A DNA stretch of 64,000 nt from Polaribacter aquimarinus (GTDB lineage Bacteria > Bacteroidota > Bacteroidia > Flavobacteriales > Flavobacteriaceae): assembly GCF_003129485.1 (NCBI RefSeq), contig NZ_QFFG01000002.1, forward strand, positions 186,001 to 250,000. The letters are read 5' to 3'. The notes under the pieces are model-generated. The model ran no database searches, was not told the DNA's origin, and saw nothing but the letters and a program-made list of their open reading frames with translations. The position numbers and the translations under genes are program-made. Below are positions 57,553-64,000 of this stretch, piece by piece; the first letter of the stretch is position 1, and each line of letters opens with the position of its first letter.

Positions 57553-58428
57553 TTATTGTTGAATTAAATCTCTCATTTCTCCTCTATATTTAGAAGCAGA
57601 TTTACCTGTTATTTCTTTAAATAATTTATTAAAATGAGAAAAATTATTAAATCCACATTCAAAACAGATATCTGTAATACTTGTTTGACTTTCTGCTAAC
57701 AATTTAGTCGCATGAACAACACGATACTCATTTACCAATTTTGTAAAAGTTTTACCTGTTGTTTTTTTAAAAAAACGACAAAAAGCAGGTACTGTCATAC
57801 TTACTAAATCTGCAATTTCATCTAAACTGATATGCTCATTAAAGTTTTCATTAATATGTTTAAAAATAATATCTATTTTGCTACTATCTTGTTTTTGAGT
57901 TTCTAAGGCAAAACCATCAGCATTTAATAAAGTGTAATCATCTGATTTAGAAAGTGTGTGTAAAATTTCTAATAAAATTAAAATTTGTTTAAAGCCCTTT
58001 TTCTCAGAGATTTTTTCAATTTTCGGGCCTAACTTTTGCTTCGTTTTTACTCCAAAAAGTATTCCTTTTTTTGCTTTTTCAAATAAATTACTAATAGGTT
58101 TCATTTCTGTTACCTCAAAAAAATCATCTCCTAAAAAACCTGGTTTAAATTGTATTAAGGTTTCTGACCCGTTAGTAGTTAATCTATCTGTAAACCCATT
58201 GTGGGGTAGATTAGATCCAATTAATAACAACTGGCTATTATTAAAATACGACAAATGATTACCAATGTGCCTTTTACCTTTCCCCTTATTTACATATACT
58301 AATTCGATTTCTGGATGAAAATGCCAAAAAGCTTTTATTTCTTTTAAAAACTCAGTATGCTTTTTTACCAAAATAGAGCTTCCAAAATCTGGACTAATTT
58401 TTTCTAACGTTGGTTTAACATTTTTCAT
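57553..58428 (-). CDS. AraC-family transcriptional regulator
   Basis: This 291-residue protein has an N-terminal cupin sensor domain (FWHFHPEIELVYVNKGKGKRHIG, HNGFTDR) and a C-terminal double helix-turn-helix (HISLDEIADLVSMTVPAFCRF, FKKTTGKTF, ITDICFECGFNNFSHFNKLF). The effector is probably a sugar or other small ligand, as for related regulators. It is divergent from the 58.5-59.5 kb units, whose twin promoters are its obvious candidate targets. Autoregulation is also likely from the shared region. Confidence 0.94.
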   Translation of the reverse strand: MKNVKPTLEKISPDFGSSILVKKHTEFLKEIKAFWHFHPEIELVYVNKGKGKRHIGNHLSYFNNSQLLLIGSNLPHNGFTDRLTTNGSETLIQFKPGFLGDDFFEVTEMKPISNLFEKAKKGILFGVKTKQKLGPKIEKISEKKGFKQILILLEILHTLSKSDDYTLLNADGFALETQKQDSSKIDIIFKHINENFNEHISLDEIADLVSMTVPAFCRFFKKTTGKTFTKLVNEYRVVHATKLLAESQTSITDICFECGFNNFSHFNKLFKEITGKSASKYRGEMRDLIQQ

Positions 58429-58443
58429 AATTTTAATTTATAT

Positions 58444-58451
58444 CAAATTTA
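58444..58451 (-). promoter_or_regulatory. -7 element TAAATTTG of the AraC gene
   Basis: This is an exact consensus on the minus strand, 15 bp before the ATG. Confidence 0.55.
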
Positions 58452-58545
58452 CAACACTATATTCTAAATATATGTATACAATTACCAAAAATATGTACCA
58501 TATTAATCACAAGTGCTTTTTACTCTATGATTAATGCTAATTTAG

Positions 58546-58600
58546 CATATAAAGATGCCAATTTTGTTGTTTTTAAACATTCTTATCAGCCATATATTTG
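58546..58600 (+). promoter_or_regulatory. twin promoter, copy 1 (non-coding unit)
   Basis: An upstream box at 58546-58575 includes GCCAATTTTGTTGTTTTTA (58557-58575). The exact -7 element TATATTTG follows at 58593-58600, 36 bp after the G of GCC. Confidence 0.7.
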
Positions 58601-58605
58601 TAGTA

Positions 58606-58713
58606 TACTTTTTGTATCATAAGATATAGGTAAAAAATTTAGTTAATTGTTTCATCAAAGTACTACTGCAATTTTGATGATGGAAGCGAGTCTTTTAAGA
58701 CTCGCTTTTTTTA
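58606..58713 (+). ncRNA. candidate small RNA or relic transcript unit
   Basis: A complete promoter and a strong terminator bracket about 105 bp with no meaningful open frame. The transcript would form a first hairpin (CATCAAA 58653 with TTTGATG 58679) and the terminator stem. Its 3' part shares AATT-n-TTTCATCAAA with the end of the 58909 unit. Confidence 0.5.
58684..58713 (+). terminator. terminator of the non-coding unit
   Basis: The arms AAGCGAGTCTT and AAGACTCGCTT are perfect with a 2-nt loop and are followed by TTTTTTTATTT. The stem foot AAGCGA...TCGCTTTTTTTATTT is the same as in the terminator at 59521. Confidence 0.88.
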
Positions 58714-58823
58714 TTTAAACTTTTATTAAAATTTAATATGCGTGCATAGTATATATATTTACCATTATTATATACTATTTTAACCATGTACAATACTAAC
58801 AGACGTATTACTTATTAAAATAA

Positions 58824-58878
58824 CACATAAAGTAGCCAATTTTGTTGTTTTTAGAACTTGACTTCCTATATAACTTTG
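58824..58878 (+). promoter_or_regulatory. twin promoter, copy 2 (58909 gene)
   Basis: The box at 58824-58853 matches copy 1 in 27 of 30 bases and includes the same 19-bp GCC string (58835-58853). The -7 element TAACTTTG at 58871-58878 again begins 36 bp after the G of GCC. The ATG follows 30 bp later. Confidence 0.75.
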
Positions 58879-58908
58879 CAGCGTTATTAATCATTAAATG
58901 AGAAAAAA

Positions 58909-59490
58909 ATGAAAACAACTATCAAAAAAACCCTATTAGTAGCATTAATGTTTGGAACATTATTAGGCTATGCGAAAGAGACCACTGAACCTACAAATAT
59001 TGTAGAGAGTAAAAGAGTTAAAGTTGAATTTAATGCCGTTAAAAAAGGTCAGACTATAACTATTAAAGATGAAAATGGAATAACTATTTATAAAAATGAA
59101 ATTCAAAAAAATGGTACCTATTCTAAGATATTTGACCTATCTGCTTTAAAAAACGGAAACTACACTGCAGAGTTAAACAAGGATTTTGAAATTTTAATTA
59201 AATCTTTTAGTATAAAGAATAATGTAGTTACTTTTTTAGGTAATACACCTAAAGTTTTTAAGCCTGTGGTAAGAACAGAAGATAATATGCTTTTAGTATC
59301 TAAAATTGCTTTTAACAATCAATCTTTAAAAGTAGTTTTATATTATGAAGATGATGTTATTTTTACTGAAACTCTAAATGGAGGAAGTGTTCTAAATAGA
59401 GTATATAAATTATCTGAAAACTACTCAGGAAAATACAAGGTAATAATATACACAGACAATAGAATCTATGTAAATGATTTTAAAATTTAA
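58909..59490 (+). CDS. exported protein with two sorting-domain-like beta repeats, unknown
   Basis: This 193-residue protein has a signal peptide (to about residue 22, GYA). Two beta modules follow: residues 33-105 (ITIKDENGITIYKNEIQ, FDLSALKNGNYTAEL) and 112-193 (LKVVLYYEDDVIFTETL, YKLSENYSGKYKVIIYTD). The strand pattern resembles type A T9SS sorting domains, but the protein has no separate cargo part and does not end like one. It is the single gene of a unit with the twin promoter and a strong terminator. The AraC-type regulator is a likely controller. Confidence 0.75.
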   Translation: MKTTIKKTLLVALMFGTLLGYAKETTEPTNIVESKRVKVEFNAVKKGQTITIKDENGITIYKNEIQKNGTYSKIFDLSALKNGNYTAELNKDFEILIKSFSIKNNVVTFLGNTPKVFKPVVRTEDNMLLVSKIAFNNQSLKVVLYYEDDVIFTETLNGGSVLNRVYKLSENYSGKYKVIIYTDNRIYVNDFKI

Positions 59491-59520
59491 AAAATTATTT
59501 CATCAAAAAAATTAATGTTT

Positions 59521-59551
59521 AAGCGAACCTTTTTAGGTTCGCTTTTTTTAT
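59521..59551. terminator. terminator after the 58909 gene
   Basis: The perfect 10-bp arms AAGCGAACCT and AGGTTCGCTT enclose a 4-nt loop and are followed by TTTTTTTATTT. It can also end the convergent enoyl-CoA hydratase transcript. Confidence 0.85.
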
Positions 59552-60324
59552 TTAAAATTAGGTTTCCTTTTTTCTAAAAAAGCTGATGTCCCTTCTTTAA
59601 AATCTTCTGTACCAAAACATTCACCAAACTCTTCTATTTCAATATCAAAGCCGTTAACCCCATCTTTATAATTAGCGTTAATAGCCCTAATTGCTGCACT
59701 TATGGCAATAGAAGAATTTCTTTTTATTCTACTTGCTAATTTTTTTGCCAATGGTAATAATTCTTGTTGATTTGTAACATGATTAACTAATCCATATTCT
59801 TTAGCTTCATCCGCAGAAATCATTCCAGCTGTCATGATTATTTCCATTGCTTTGCCTTTTCCTATTAATTGAGGCAAACGTTGTGTACCTCCATAGCCAG
59901 GTATAACTCCTAAAGAAACTTCAGGCAACCCCATTTTAGCATTGTCTGATGCAATTCTAAAATGACAACTCATCGCTAATTCTAATCCACCTCCTAAAGC
60001 AAAACCATTTATCGCTGCTATTACTGGGGTTGATAAATTTTCTATGAAATCAAACAAAATTTCTTGCCCTAGTCTAGCTAAATTGCCTCCTTCAGCGACA
60101 GAAAAATGTGCAAATTCAGAAATGTCTGCTCCAGCAACAAAAGCTTTTTCTTCACTACCTGTTAAAATAATTGTTTTAATATTTTTATTATTCTCTAAAG
60201 CTTCAAATGCAGCATGCAACTCTCCTATAGTTTCTTTATTTAAAGCATTTAATTTTTTAGGCCTGTTAATAATTATGGTTGCTAAACCATTTTCTGAAGA
60301 CACTAATATATTTTGAAAATTCAT
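59548..60324 (-). CDS. enoyl-CoA hydratase/isomerase family protein
   Basis: This 258-residue crotonase-fold enzyme shows the CoA and oxyanion motifs AFVAGADISEFAHF and INGFALGGGLELAMSCHFRIAS, the catalytic Glu in LPEVSLGVIPGYGGTQRL and the C-terminal EGTSAFLEKRKPNFK. Both active-site Glu positions appear intact, so hydration of enoyl-CoA in fatty acid or amino acid breakdown is likely. It lies 12 bp after the sensor kinase gene on the same strand. Confidence 0.94.
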   Translation of the reverse strand: MNFQNILVSSENGLATIIINRPKKLNALNKETIGELHAAFEALENNKNIKTIILTGSEEKAFVAGADISEFAHFSVAEGGNLARLGQEILFDFIENLSTPVIAAINGFALGGGLELAMSCHFRIASDNAKMGLPEVSLGVIPGYGGTQRLPQLIGKGKAMEIIMTAGMISADEAKEYGLVNHVTNQQELLPLAKKLASRIKRNSSIAISAAIRAINANYKDGVNGFDIEIEEFGECFGTEDFKEGTSAFLEKRKPNFK

Positions 60325-60336
60325 TTTTATTGTTTT

Positions 60337-61794
60337 TTAAGTTTTAGGTATAATTACTGTAAAAACGGTTCCAAATCCTTCTTTAGAAGTAAATGAAATT
60401 GTTCCTTCATATGCTTCAATAATATTCTTTATCATAGGCAATCCTAATCCCATACCACTGGATTTTGTGGTAAATTTAGGCTCAAAGATCAAATCTTTTA
60501 CATCCTCAGAAATTCCTTTTCCATTATCAGAAACAATAATTTTTATGTTCTTTTTTTCTGATAAAACTTTTACTTCAACTAATGGATTTTCTTCTTTCTC
60601 TGAAGCTTGAATAGCATTTTTAACCAAGTTTGTTACTATTCTAATTAACTGTGTTTTGTCTAAATTTGCATATAATTCATTTTCTTTTGGTTGATATTTT
60701 ATAAATTTTTCATTAAAAATATCTAAAGCTAATTTTACAACACTAATAATTTCTATTTTTTCTCTTTTTTGAGTTGGCATTTTAGCAAAATCCGAAAATG
60801 CAGAAGCTATAGAACTCATTACATCTATTTGCTGAATTAATGTTTTGCTATATTCTGCTAATTTTTCTTTTACATTTTTATCTTCAGGATTAAACTTACG
60901 CTCAAAACTTTGAACTGTTAATCGCATTGGGGTTAATGGGTTTTTAATTTCGTGTGCTACCTGTTTAGCCATTTCTCTCCAAGCTTGTTCACGCTCACTT
61001 TTTGCCAACTTTACTGCGCTTTCTTCCAACTGATCAATCATATTATTATACGCATTTACCAACACTTCAATCTCTGAACTAGCTTGATCCAGAATAATCT
61101 TTTCGTTACGTTCATTTAAACGTGTTTGACGCATTTTCTCTGAAATATTCTTGATAGAACGTGTTATGTAACTTGATAAAAAATAGGCAAAAGCAATAGC
61201 GATTAAGAACATTAAAATGTAAACTAAACTCAATCTTTTAATAAACTCTTCTAATTCTTCTTCTATTTCGGAATTGTCTTGTGTAAATTGTAATTCTAAA
61301 ATACCTATTCTTTTAAACTTTGGATCGTTTATGTAAGAATATGAAGATTGATAACTTAAACCCTCTTCTTCTCTCATTTTTAAAATTTTATGATTTGAAT
61401 TTTGAGCCAAGTCATTTAATGTATTGTACTCTAAAGGTTTTATATTGTTGTCTTCGAAGGCATTTGTTTTAGATGAAATCAGTAAATTTCCATGTAAATC
61501 GAAAATGGTAATATTTATTTTATTTATTGAAGAAACTTCATAAATACGTTCCTGAAAGATTTTTGATAGATTTTTGGTATTTACGGGGTAAGTGGTTTTA
61601 TTCTTTAACTCTAATTCTATGGTTTCTTTTGCTATGGCTTCTTTTCTTTCAAAACGCTGAATATTATAGTCTTTTGTTTGTTCATCATATTGATACACTG
61701 TAACTACCAAGATTAAAATTGATGCCAACAACACCAATAAAATCATGGATAAAAAAATTCGTATCCTTAGTGAAATATTTTTAAATCGAAACAA
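60337..61794 (-). CDS. HAMP-domain sensor histidine kinase, NtrY-like
   Basis: This 485-residue kinase has a membrane segment at residues 9-30, a periplasmic sensor (31-185), a second segment (about 189-208), HAMP (210-265), the HisKA box with AKQVAHEIKNPLTPMRLTVQ and an HATPase (IRIVTNLVKNAIQASEKE, DNGKGISEDV, GMGLGLPMIKNI). The HEIKNPLTPM motif is typical of NtrY-type kinases. No response regulator lies beside it. It follows the small lipoprotein gene by 1 bp. Confidence 0.93.
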   Translation of the reverse strand: MFRFKNISLRIRIFLSMILLVLLASILILVVTVYQYDEQTKDYNIQRFERKEAIAKETIELELKNKTTYPVNTKNLSKIFQERIYEVSSINKINITIFDLHGNLLISSKTNAFEDNNIKPLEYNTLNDLAQNSNHKILKMREEEGLSYQSSYSYINDPKFKRIGILELQFTQDNSEIEEELEEFIKRLSLVYILMFLIAIAFAYFLSSYITRSIKNISEKMRQTRLNERNEKIILDQASSEIEVLVNAYNNMIDQLEESAVKLAKSEREQAWREMAKQVAHEIKNPLTPMRLTVQSFERKFNPEDKNVKEKLAEYSKTLIQQIDVMSSIASAFSDFAKMPTQKREKIEIISVVKLALDIFNEKFIKYQPKENELYANLDKTQLIRIVTNLVKNAIQASEKEENPLVEVKVLSEKKNIKIIVSDNGKGISEDVKDLIFEPKFTTKSSGMGLGLPMIKNIIEAYEGTISFTSKEGFGTVFTVIIPKT

Positions 61795-61795
61795 A

Positions 61796-62260
61796 TTAAT
61801 TTATTTTAATGCTTTTAGTTTTCATGGTTAATGTATCGTCAGAATCTCCATCTTCATCCCAATCATATTTGCTCACACCAATAAAACCTTCTGCTGTTTT
61901 TGTAATATGATAACTTGCTTTTACATCTTTTCCGTTATAAAAAAAATCAACAAAAAGAGAGTCACCAACTACATTCCATTTTCCTTTAGATGGCGAAACA
62001 TGTTTTCCTTCTTGATTAACAAACCAAGCAGAAAAAGTACCATCTTTGTTGTATTTTGATTGCGCTACCAGCTCTGGATTACCCTCAAATTTGTCTTCAT
62101 AAACCTCTAAAGAATCTGTTCTGTTAATCGTTGGCATTTCTATTTTTAAATAAGTAGTTTGCCAAGTATTAACCAAATATTCTTTTAAAGAGTTTTCTTG
62201 TCTGCAAGCAACAAAAAGCATTCCGAAAGCAATTAAAACATAAAATTTATTAGGTTTCAT
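61796..62260 (-). CDS. small lipoprotein, unknown
   Basis: The ATG at 62260 gives 154 residues with a proper lipoprotein signal (FVA-C, Cys 19); an upstream in-frame codon at 62287 would bury it. The mature part has a lipocalin-like pattern (TWQTTYLKIEMPTIN, GTFSAWFVNQEGKHV, GKWNVVGDSLFVDF, SKYDWDEDGDSDDTL) also seen in small Bacteroidota lipoproteins. Cotranscription with the sensor kinase 1 bp downstream suggests an envelope-linked role. Confidence 0.75.
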   Translation of the reverse strand: MKPNKFYVLIAFGMLFVACRQENSLKEYLVNTWQTTYLKIEMPTINRTDSLEVYEDKFEGNPELVAQSKYNKDGTFSAWFVNQEGKHVSPSKGKWNVVGDSLFVDFFYNGKDVKASYHITKTAEGFIGVSKYDWDEDGDSDDTLTMKTKSIKIN

Positions 62261-62296
62261 TCTTTTTATTTTTAATGAGAACGACAAGATACTTAA

Positions 62297-62330
62297 ATAA
62301 AAAAGTCATTACAAATTAGTAACGACTTTT
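62297..62330 (-). terminator. terminator between the two lipoprotein genes
   Basis: The arms AAAAGTCGTTAC and GTAATGACTTTT form a 12-bp stem with one G-T pair, and TTTTTTATTT follows on the minus strand. It ends the 62355 gene. Confidence 0.8.
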
Positions 62331-62354
62331 AGATATTTTTATGGTGTCTTTTAA

Positions 62355-62972
62355 CTAATCAATTTTTACTTTAATTGAATTATAATCATCTGATCTTATG
62401 CCTATTAAACCAGATACTGTCTCACCTTTTTTAATTGTGACCCCATTGATATTATATTCTAATAAATCTTTTTCAAATTTAGTGTTAGCAGAACCAGCTG
62501 CAATCATATTACCTCCTGCTAAACCAGGGCCAATAACGAGACCTATAGGTGTAGAACTCGTTTGTCTTGTAAAACCGTTTTGGGTTTGATTTGTATACAA
62601 ATTCATAGGTGTTAATAGTAAATACCATAAATAAGAAGCAGAACTTTGTTTTAATAATGCAAAGACCTTTTCATTCTCCATAACATAAATAGTACTTTTA
62701 TCATCATAAGTAAGCTTAATGTCTTTTCCAAAAACTAAATCTCTTTGACTATTGTTTTTAATTTTCACAGCAATAAGCCTAATCCCTTTTACAAGTTCTT
62801 TCTTTTTATATTTTTTTTCTAAAATCTCATATTTATACTCCAATACAACACCCTTATCTGTTGAGGTTGAGATATAATTTAAATTATTGAGATTAATAGC
62901 TCTATAACCAGAAGCACAACTTGAAAAAAGTAATAGTAACCCTAGGATATTAATATATTTTAGTAATTTCAT
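62355..62972 (-). CDS. lipoprotein, unknown
   Basis: This 205-residue protein has a lipoprotein signal ending FSS-C (Cys 19). A beta-rich region follows (VVLEYKYEILEKKYKKKELV, IRLIAVKIKNNSQRDLVFG), then a hydrophobic Gly-rich stretch (GLVIGPGLAGGNMIAAGSAN) and a final beta part (TIKKGETVSGLIGIRSDDY). No family could be named. It ends 94 bp before the next lipoprotein gene start and follows leuS by 20 bp. Confidence 0.7.
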   Translation of the reverse strand: MKLLKYINILGLLLLFSSCASGYRAINLNNLNYISTSTDKGVVLEYKYEILEKKYKKKELVKGIRLIAVKIKNNSQRDLVFGKDIKLTYDDKSTIYVMENEKVFALLKQSSASYLWYLLLTPMNLYTNQTQNGFTRQTSSTPIGLVIGPGLAGGNMIAAGSANTKFEKDLLEYNINGVTIKKGETVSGLIGIRSDDYNSIKVKID

Positions 62973-62992
62973 TTTTATATATTTATAATTAG

Positions 62993-64000
62993 TTAACCTA
63001 CTATATTTACAATTTTACCTGGAACAATAATTACTTTTTTAGGAGTTTTACCCTGTAACTGCGCTTGTGTTTTTTCGTGAGCCATAACAGTTTGTTCAAT
63101 TTCTTCTTTACTCATATCTAAAGGTAATTCTAACGTAAAACGCATTTTACCGTTAAAAGAAATTGGATAATTCTTAGCACTCTCTACCAAATGTTTTGCT
63201 TCGAATCTTGGGAAATCTACTGTTGAAATAGATTCGTTATAACCCAACTGACTCCATAATTCTTCAGCAATATGTGGTGCATAAGGCGAAATCAGCACCA
63301 ATAAAGGTTCTAAAATTTCACGTTTATTACACTTTTGTGCTGTTAACTCATTTACTGCAATCATAAAAGTAGATACTGAAGTATTAAAAGAGAAATTCTC
63401 AATATCTTCTTCTACTTTTTTGATGGTTTTATGTAAAGTTTTTAACTCTTCTTTTGTTGGTGTTGCATCAGAAATAGACAACTTTTCGCCATTATAGAAT
63501 AATTTCCATAGTTTCTTTAAGAAAGAATATACTCCAGAAATACCTGAAGTTTTCCATGGTTTAGCTTGCTCTAAGGGACCTAGAAACATCTCGAATAAAC
63601 GCAACGAATCTGCTCCATATTCTTCACAAATATCATCTGGATTTACCACATTATATTTTGATTTAGACATTTTTTCTACTTCTCTAGAAACTTTGAAAGT
63701 ATTGTCAGTTTCAGTGATAAATTCAGCGCTTTTATAATCTTGATTTAAAGGATGATTTTTAAACCCTTCAATATTTAACTCATCAGAAGCATTAACTAAA
63801 GAAACATCTGCGTGAATCGCATTTTTAGTAATCATTACTAAATCCTCAAAATTAGGATTTAATAATTTTTTGTCTAACAAGTAATTTTTAACAACGTTTT
63901 CAAACTCATCATCAGAACTAAATAGATTTTTAGAAACAAAAAGAGTTGGTATATTTTCAATTACATCGTCATTAGATTTATCAATAGCACAACCGTTTTT
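62993..64000 (-). CDS. leuS: leucyl-tRNA synthetase, C-terminal fragment
   Basis: The last 335 codons are present and the frame stays open to the right edge, so the start lies outside the window. The KMSKS loop is in REVEKMSKSKYNVVNPDDIC, followed by the typical EEYGADSLRLFEMFLGPLEQ and the anticodon-binding and C-terminal tRNA-binding parts (MSKEEIEQTVMAHEKTQ, PKKVIIVPGKIVNIVG). The stretch before KMSKS (from about 63,850 upward) fits the leucine-specific domain, which varies between lineages. Confidence 0.95.
   Translation of the reverse strand, partial: KNGCAIDKSNDDVIENIPTLFVSKNLFSSDDEFENVVKNYLLDKKLLNPNFEDLVMITKNAIHADVSLVNASDELNIEGFKNHPLNQDYKSAEFITETDNTFKVSREVEKMSKSKYNVVNPDDICEEYGADSLRLFEMFLGPLEQAKPWKTSGISGVYSFLKKLWKLFYNGEKLSISDATPTKEELKTLHKTIKKVEEDIENFSFNTSVSTFMIAVNELTAQKCNKREILEPLLVLISPYAPHIAEELWSQLGYNESISTVDFPRFEAKHLVESAKNYPISFNGKMRFTLELPLDMSKEEIEQTVMAHEKTQAQLQGKTPKKVIIVPGKIVNIVG

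Larger units (their letters stand above)
58429..58908. promoter_or_regulatory. 480-bp control region with twin promoters
   Basis: This gap holds the AraC promoter on the minus strand (TAAATTTG at 58444-58451), a short non-coding transcript unit (promoter 58593-58600, terminator 58684-58713) and the promoter of the 58909 gene (TAACTTTG at 58871-58878). The two plus-strand promoters share 27 of 30 bases upstream at identical spacing. Similar ATGTAC-nATAnTAA strings occur near 58493 and 58786. Confidence 0.7.

Noticed and set aside
63880..64000. TTG start for a short separate leucyl-tRNA synthetase gene
   Set aside because: The frame continues open to the window edge and the upstream residues fit the region before KMSKS, so the gene is cut by the window rather than starting there.

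Overview
The window is AT-rich chromosomal DNA of a member of the Bacteroidota, most probably a marine Flavobacteriaceae of the Polaribacter/Tenacibaculum kind (the genus is inference). The signs are the gliding genes gldE and gldD, a type IX secretion (T9SS) sorting tail, a TonB receptor with a carboxypeptidase-regulatory-like N-terminus, a ribosomal protein L21 with a Rho_N/SAP-like tail, a PiT-PhoU-like fusion, and many promoters with the Bacteroidota -7 element TAnnTTTG. No tRNA, rRNA, CRISPR array, prophage or classical insertion sequence was seen.

Layout. 1-5670 (minus): start of an alpha-2-macroglobulin-like lipoprotein, then a cytochrome c haem lyase (CcsBA/NrfI type) and the nitrite reductase pair nrfA-nrfH, with an Fnr-like palindrome upstream. 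5948-8062 (minus): RNase G with a hairpin-rich leader, a 29-residue basic protein and HU. 8204-13337 (plus): mutY-ssb-gldE-gldD and a kelch-like lipoprotein. 13384-23393 (minus): a long tightly packed run that starts with waaA and two YeeE/YedE sulfur-transport halves, continues with molybdenum cofactor genes (moaA, moeA, moaC, mobA, a ThiF/MoeB-rhodanese fusion) and ends in a membrane MutS-like ATPase. A 414-bp element with perfect 21-bp inverted ends and a four-helix-bundle gene sits inside the cofactor genes. 23621-28301 (minus): a LytTR regulator and its kinase, rpmA-rplU and an EamA permease. 28430-37812: a metal-binding lipoprotein and an apparent phosphate-uptake island (duplicated beta-helix lipoprotein, TonB receptor, OprP-like porin, PiT) with Pho-box-like repeats.

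37869-41863 (minus): uvrC and a patatin/BamA-type protein. 42045-47964 (plus): an uncharacterised module of a soluble protein, a 7-TM protein, a sensor kinase and a LuxR-type regulator, followed by a tail-collar protein, a T9SS cargo protein and a 56-residue exported mini-protein. 48008-55834 (minus): DUF4230 protein, lspA, a dksA-like gene, ileS, a geranylgeranyl-reductase-like flavoprotein and a DjlA-like protein. 55995-57374 (plus): bacilliredoxin, a small membrane protein and an HD hydrolase. 57375-59490: an AraC regulator, a small partner and two transcription units that share a promoter element at identical spacing. 59548-64000 (minus): enoyl-CoA hydratase, an NtrY-like kinase, two lipoproteins and the 3' part of leuS.

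No defence system or large novel cluster is evident. The strongest unexplained signals are the inverted-repeat element in the Moco operon, the twin promoters beside the AraC gene with a coding-less transcript unit, the 42-48 kb module with its mini-protein, and the RNase G leader hairpins.
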